DNA from: Clostridium sp.
Lineage (GTDB): Bacteria; Bacillota; Clostridia; Lachnospirales; Lachnospiraceae
DNA: 64,000 nucleotides
Direction of reading: 5' to 3'
NCBI GenBank assembly: GCA_023667695.1
Contig: JAMOZY010000006.1
Span: 54,853-118,852 of the forward strand
Program-made: the position numbers and the translations under genes
The notes under the pieces: model-generated
What the model saw: the letters and a program-made list of their open reading frames with translations, nothing else
Told to the model about the DNA's origin: nothing
Database searches by the model: none
Shown here: piece after piece, positions 61,201-64,000 of the stretch
How positions within the stretch are numbered: position 1 is the first letter of the stretch
Layout: the number at the start of each line of letters is the position of its first letter

Positions 61201-61510
61201 AGTTTTTTCTTTGCTTGGATTAGCAACGAAAGCAGGAAAAGTTGTAAGTGGCGAATTTTCAACTGAAAAAGCAATAAAATCAGGAAAGGCATTTCTGGTA
61301 ATTGTAGCAGAGGATGCCTCTGCTAATACAAAAAAAGCATTTTCTGATTCCTGTAGTTACTACCAGGTACCGATTGCAATCTACGGCACCAAAGAGACGC
61401 TGGGGCATGGCATTGGAAAGCAGATGCGGGCATCCGTGGCAGTCATAGATGCGAACTTTGGACGGGAAATTGCAAAGAAGATTGAAATGCAGAACAATAT
61501 GGAGGTGTAA
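61187..61510 (+). CDS. ylxQ: L7Ae/L30e family ribosomal-like protein YlxQ
   Basis: A 107-residue protein of the L7Ae/L30e/S12e fold, probably a kink-turn RNA binder. It shows LLGLATKAGKVVSGEFSTEKAI and FLVIVAEDASANTKK. The start is a TTG at 61187 inside the end of rnpM, with GAGGAG 10 nt upstream. infB begins 3 bp after its stop. Confidence 0.9.
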   Translation: MKPDRVFSLLGLATKAGKVVSGEFSTEKAIKSGKAFLVIVAEDASANTKKAFSDSCSYYQVPIAIYGTKETLGHGIGKQMRASVAVIDANFGREIAKKIEMQNNMEV

Positions 61511-61513
61511 CGA

Positions 61514-63913
61514 ATGGCAAAAATGATTATAAATAAATTAAGTAAAGAATTAGGTGTGGATAGTAAAGAGATTATTGCCTTCTTAGAAAAACAGGGAATT
61601 CCGGGAAAGAAGCATCAATCCGGACTGGATACAGAGGAAGAAGCCATGGTTCGCAAGGCCTTTGAGAAATCTAAGGCGGAGCCGGCACCAGAACTCCCAA
61701 AGGAAGCACCAAAGGCGGAGAAGAAGCCGGCAGCTAAAAAAGAAACACCAAAGGCAGAGAAGAAGGAAGGTTCCCGGGATACAGTTAAGGTGCAAAAGGA
61801 AAACCAGAAAAAGCAGGAGATGCCGAAGGACAGCCAGAAAAGGGATGGTCAGAAAAAGGATGGCACGCTGCGGAATAATAAAGAGGCCAATCAAGGAAAT
61901 GGTAAAAATTCCGGTTCCAATGGGAATAATAAGGAAAAGAAAAATGATGGGAATCGCAAGGAAGGGAAAAAAGAGCATACCATTGTAACCTTCCAGGCGG
62001 AGCAGCGGGAACCTCGGAAGAATAAGAATCAAAAGAATAATAAGTACAATAATAACAATAATGGAAACAATAAACAGGCGCAGAATGGCAAGCCGGAAAA
62101 GCGCAGCGGACAGTTCATTAAGCCGGAACCAAAGCCACAGCCGCAGGAGCCGGAGGAAACCATTAAAACCATTGCATTTCCGCCGGTATTAACCATTAAG
62201 GAGTTTGCGGATAAGATTAGTGTCCCAGTGAATCAACTGATTAAAAAGCTGTTTCTGGCAGGTAAAATGGTGAATGTGAATTCTGATATTGAGTATGAGG
62301 AGGCGGCTGAAATCGCCTTGGAGTATAATATCATTGCAGAGGAAGAGGAGCAGGTTGATTTGATTGAAGAGCTGCTGAAGGAGGAAGAAGAGGATGAAGC
62401 CTTAATGTCATCCCGTCCGCCGGTTGTCTGTGTTATGGGTCACGTTGACCATGGTAAGACTTCTCTGCTGGATGCCATTCGTACCACTCAGGTCACCAAT
62501 CAGGAGGCTGGCGGTATTACCCAGCATATTGGTGCCTCAGTTGTAGAGGTAAATGGCCAGACCATTACATTTTTGGATACACCAGGACATGAGGCCTTTA
62601 CCGCTATGCGTATGCGCGGCGCCCAGTCTACGGATATTGCTATTCTGGTGGTTGCAGCAGATGATGGTGTTATGCCGCAGACGGTAGAAGCCATCAATCA
62701 TGCAAGAGCAGCCGGGGTAGAAATTATTGTGGCAGTCAATAAGATTGATAAGGAAAGTGCCAATATTGAGCGGGTAAAGCAGGAATTAATGGAGTATGAG
62801 CTGGTAGCGGAAGAATGGGGCGGTTCCACCATTTTCTGTCCGGTTTCTGCACATACCAAGGAAGGTTTGGAGAATCTTCTGGAAATGATTCTCTTAACCG
62901 CAGAGGTTATGGAATTGAAGGCAAATAAGAACCGGAAGGCAAGAGGTATCGTGATTGAAGCCGAGCTGGATAAAGGACGGGGACCGGTTGCAACGGTATT
63001 GGTGCAGAAAGGAACCTTAAAGATTGGTGATATTATTGCAGTCGGCAATGTACATGGCAAGGTGCGCGCCATGATGGATGATAAGCAGCGCAGGGTAAAG
63101 GAAGCTACACCTTCTACTCCGGTTGAGATATTAGGCTTAAACGGAGTACCAAAAGCAGGTGAAATCTTTATTGCTACAGATAGTGAAAAAGAAGCAAGAA
63201 CCATGGCGGAAGCATTTATCAGCTATGAAAAGGAAAAGCTGATTGCGGAAACCAAATCAAAGATGTCGCTGGATGATTTATTCTCTCAGATTCAGGCAGG
63301 GAATGTAAAGGAATTGAATCTGGTTGTAAAGGCAGATGTACAAGGCTCGGTAGAGGCAGTAAAGCAGAGTCTGCTCAAGCTGTCCAATGAAGAGGTGGTA
63401 ATCAAGGTGATTCATGCCGGCGTTGGCGCCATTAATGAATCGGATGTTATCCTGGCATCGGCATCCAATGCTATTATCATTGGCTTTAATGTCCGTCCGG
63501 ATGCTACGGCAAAGGATACAGCAGAACGGGAACAGGTGGATTTGCGTCTGTATCGCGTGATTTATGATGCGATTGAGGATATCGAGGCAGCCATGAAGGG
63601 TATGCTGGACCCGATTTATGAAGAGAAGGTAATCGGTCATGCAGAGGTACGGCAGACCTATAAGGCTTCCGGGGTAGGTACCATTGCAGGCTCCTATGTG
63701 CTGGATGGTATGTTGCAAAAGAATGCTACCTGCCGGATTTTCCGGGAAGGAGAGCAGATTTTTGAGGGTCCGCTGGCATCCTTGAAGCGTTTTAAGGATG
63801 ATGTGAAGGAAGTAAAGTCCGGCTTTGAATGCGGGCTTGTATTCGAAAACTTCAATGATGTGAAGGAAGAAGACCAGATAGAGGCGTATATTATGGTGGA
63901 AGTGCCACGGTAG
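61514..63913 (+). CDS. infB: Translation initiation factor IF-2
   Basis: GTPase of 799 residues that places fMet-tRNA on the 30S subunit. A short N-terminal IF2_N domain is followed by a long Lys/Glu/Asn-rich linker (about 55-215, with near homopolymeric Asn runs) and a second IF2_N domain. The G domain has G1 GHVDHGKT at 309-316, G3 [11 protein letters not shown] and G4 NKID. Domains II-IV are complete to the C-terminal ...MVEVPR. GGAGGTG lies 6 nt before the ATG, overlapping the end of ylxQ. It is the last gene in the window. Confidence 0.97.
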   Translation: MAKMIINKLSKELGVDSKEIIAFLEKQGIPGKKHQSGLDTEEEAMVRKAFEKSKAEPAPELPKEAPKAEKKPAAKKETPKAEKKEGSRDTVKVQKENQKKQEMPKDSQKRDGQKKDGTLRNNKEANQGNGKNSGSNGNNKEKKNDGNRKEGKKEHTIVTFQAEQREPRKNKNQKNNKYNNNNNGNNKQAQNGKPEKRSGQFIKPEPKPQPQEPEETIKTIAFPPVLTIKEFADKISVPVNQLIKKLFLAGKMVNVNSDIEYEEAAEIALEYNIIAEEEEQVDLIEELLKEEEEDEALMSSRPPVVCVMGHVDHGKTSLLDAIRTTQVTNQEAGGITQHIGASVVEVNGQTITFLDTPGHEAFTAMRMRGAQSTDIAILVVAADDGVMPQTVEAINHARAAGVEIIVAVNKIDKESANIERVKQELMEYELVAEEWGGSTIFCPVSAHTKEGLENLLEMILLTAEVMELKANKNRKARGIVIEAELDKGRGPVATVLVQKGTLKIGDIIAVGNVHGKVRAMMDDKQRRVKEATPSTPVEILGLNGVPKAGEIFIATDSEKEARTMAEAFISYEKEKLIAETKSKMSLDDLFSQIQAGNVKELNLVVKADVQGSVEAVKQSLLKLSNEEVVIKVIHAGVGAINESDVILASASNAIIIGFNVRPDATAKDTAEREQVDLRLYRVIYDAIEDIEAAMKGMLDPIYEEKVIGHAEVRQTYKASGVGTIAGSYVLDGMLQKNATCRIFREGEQIFEGPLASLKRFKDDVKEVKSGFECGLVFENFNDVKEEDQIEAYIMVEVPR

Positions 63914-64000
63914 GAATTTGGTTATATGAGGCGAGTGTAAATTATGGTTTAGCGTAGTTTCCTGCTAAAGTCCGTCGGTATCTATATGGTCACCGCAGAC
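63914..64000 (+). other. Window end after infB
   Basis: These 87 bases show no gene start. rbfA, the usual next gene, is not recognisable here. Confidence 0.4.

Overview
The window is a chromosomal segment from a low-to-mid GC Gram-positive anaerobe, most likely a member of the Lachnospiraceae (class Clostridia). Evidence for this is the marker set (fhs-folD, scpA-scpB, the rimP-nusA-ylxR-ylxQ-infB cluster, a PKTGD-type cell-wall sorting signal, two clostridial DacF-like carboxypeptidases), the strong AGGAGG ribosome binding sites, and promoters with a TGnTATAAT extended -10 and a 17-bp spacer. I cannot name the genus. Almost everything is on the + strand; only a DUF1292 gene and a NYN/PIN-type nuclease gene are on the minus strand. 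No tRNA, rRNA, CRISPR array or complete insertion sequence was seen.

Layout. 1-9.1 kb: SEC-C protein, gltX, a short UvrD/PcrA-like helicase, an MBOAT + DHHW acyltransferase pair, and a Na/Pi cotransporter. 9.1-12.8 kb: DUF1292 regulator-like protein (minus), a very charged disordered protein, leuS. 13-16.8 kb: an intact RpnA-like nuclease, then rpsO and pnp, each with its own promoter and structured leader. 17-21 kb: a sortase-anchored leucine-rich-repeat surface protein (17 exact 21-residue repeats) and a three-gene membrane module headed by an XRE regulator with two membrane segments. 21-25.9 kb: GH94 phosphorylase, divergent PAP2 protein, ClpP/TepA-type protease, uppP. 26-36.6 kb: ftsK/spoIIIE, the one-carbon genes fhs and folD, rimO, pgsA, a cinA C-terminal-type gene, an OxlT-like MFS carrier and a DAHP synthase.

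36.6-42.2 kb is the accessory island. It is visibly more AT-rich than its surroundings and holds a NYN/PIN nuclease gene (minus) and a 1095-residue Type IIG-like restriction-modification enzyme. The RM gene sits inside an Rpn-family (PD-(D/E)XK) gene: the N-terminal part of that gene lies just upstream, its C-terminal part just downstream, and the catalytic core between them is missing. The RM promoter carries an 18-bp perfect palindrome and a matching 10-bp half-site that contains the -35 element, which looks like an operator.

42.3-64 kb: sbcD-sbcC, an AEC-family carrier, deoB and a pyrimidine-nucleoside phosphorylase gene (nucleoside salvage), two D-Ala-D-Ala carboxypeptidases flanking a metallophosphoesterase, an L,D-transpeptidase and scpAB, a zinc-ribbon membrane protein, and finally the translation/transcription operon rimP-nusA-rnpM-ylxQ-infB. 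An interspersed repeat family has three copies in intergenic DNA: after the rpsO terminator, within the loop of the inverted repeat downstream of aroF, and inside the rimP-nusA operon in the opposite orientation.

Functional calls rest on motifs read by eye and on remembered family features. No database search or folding program was run.
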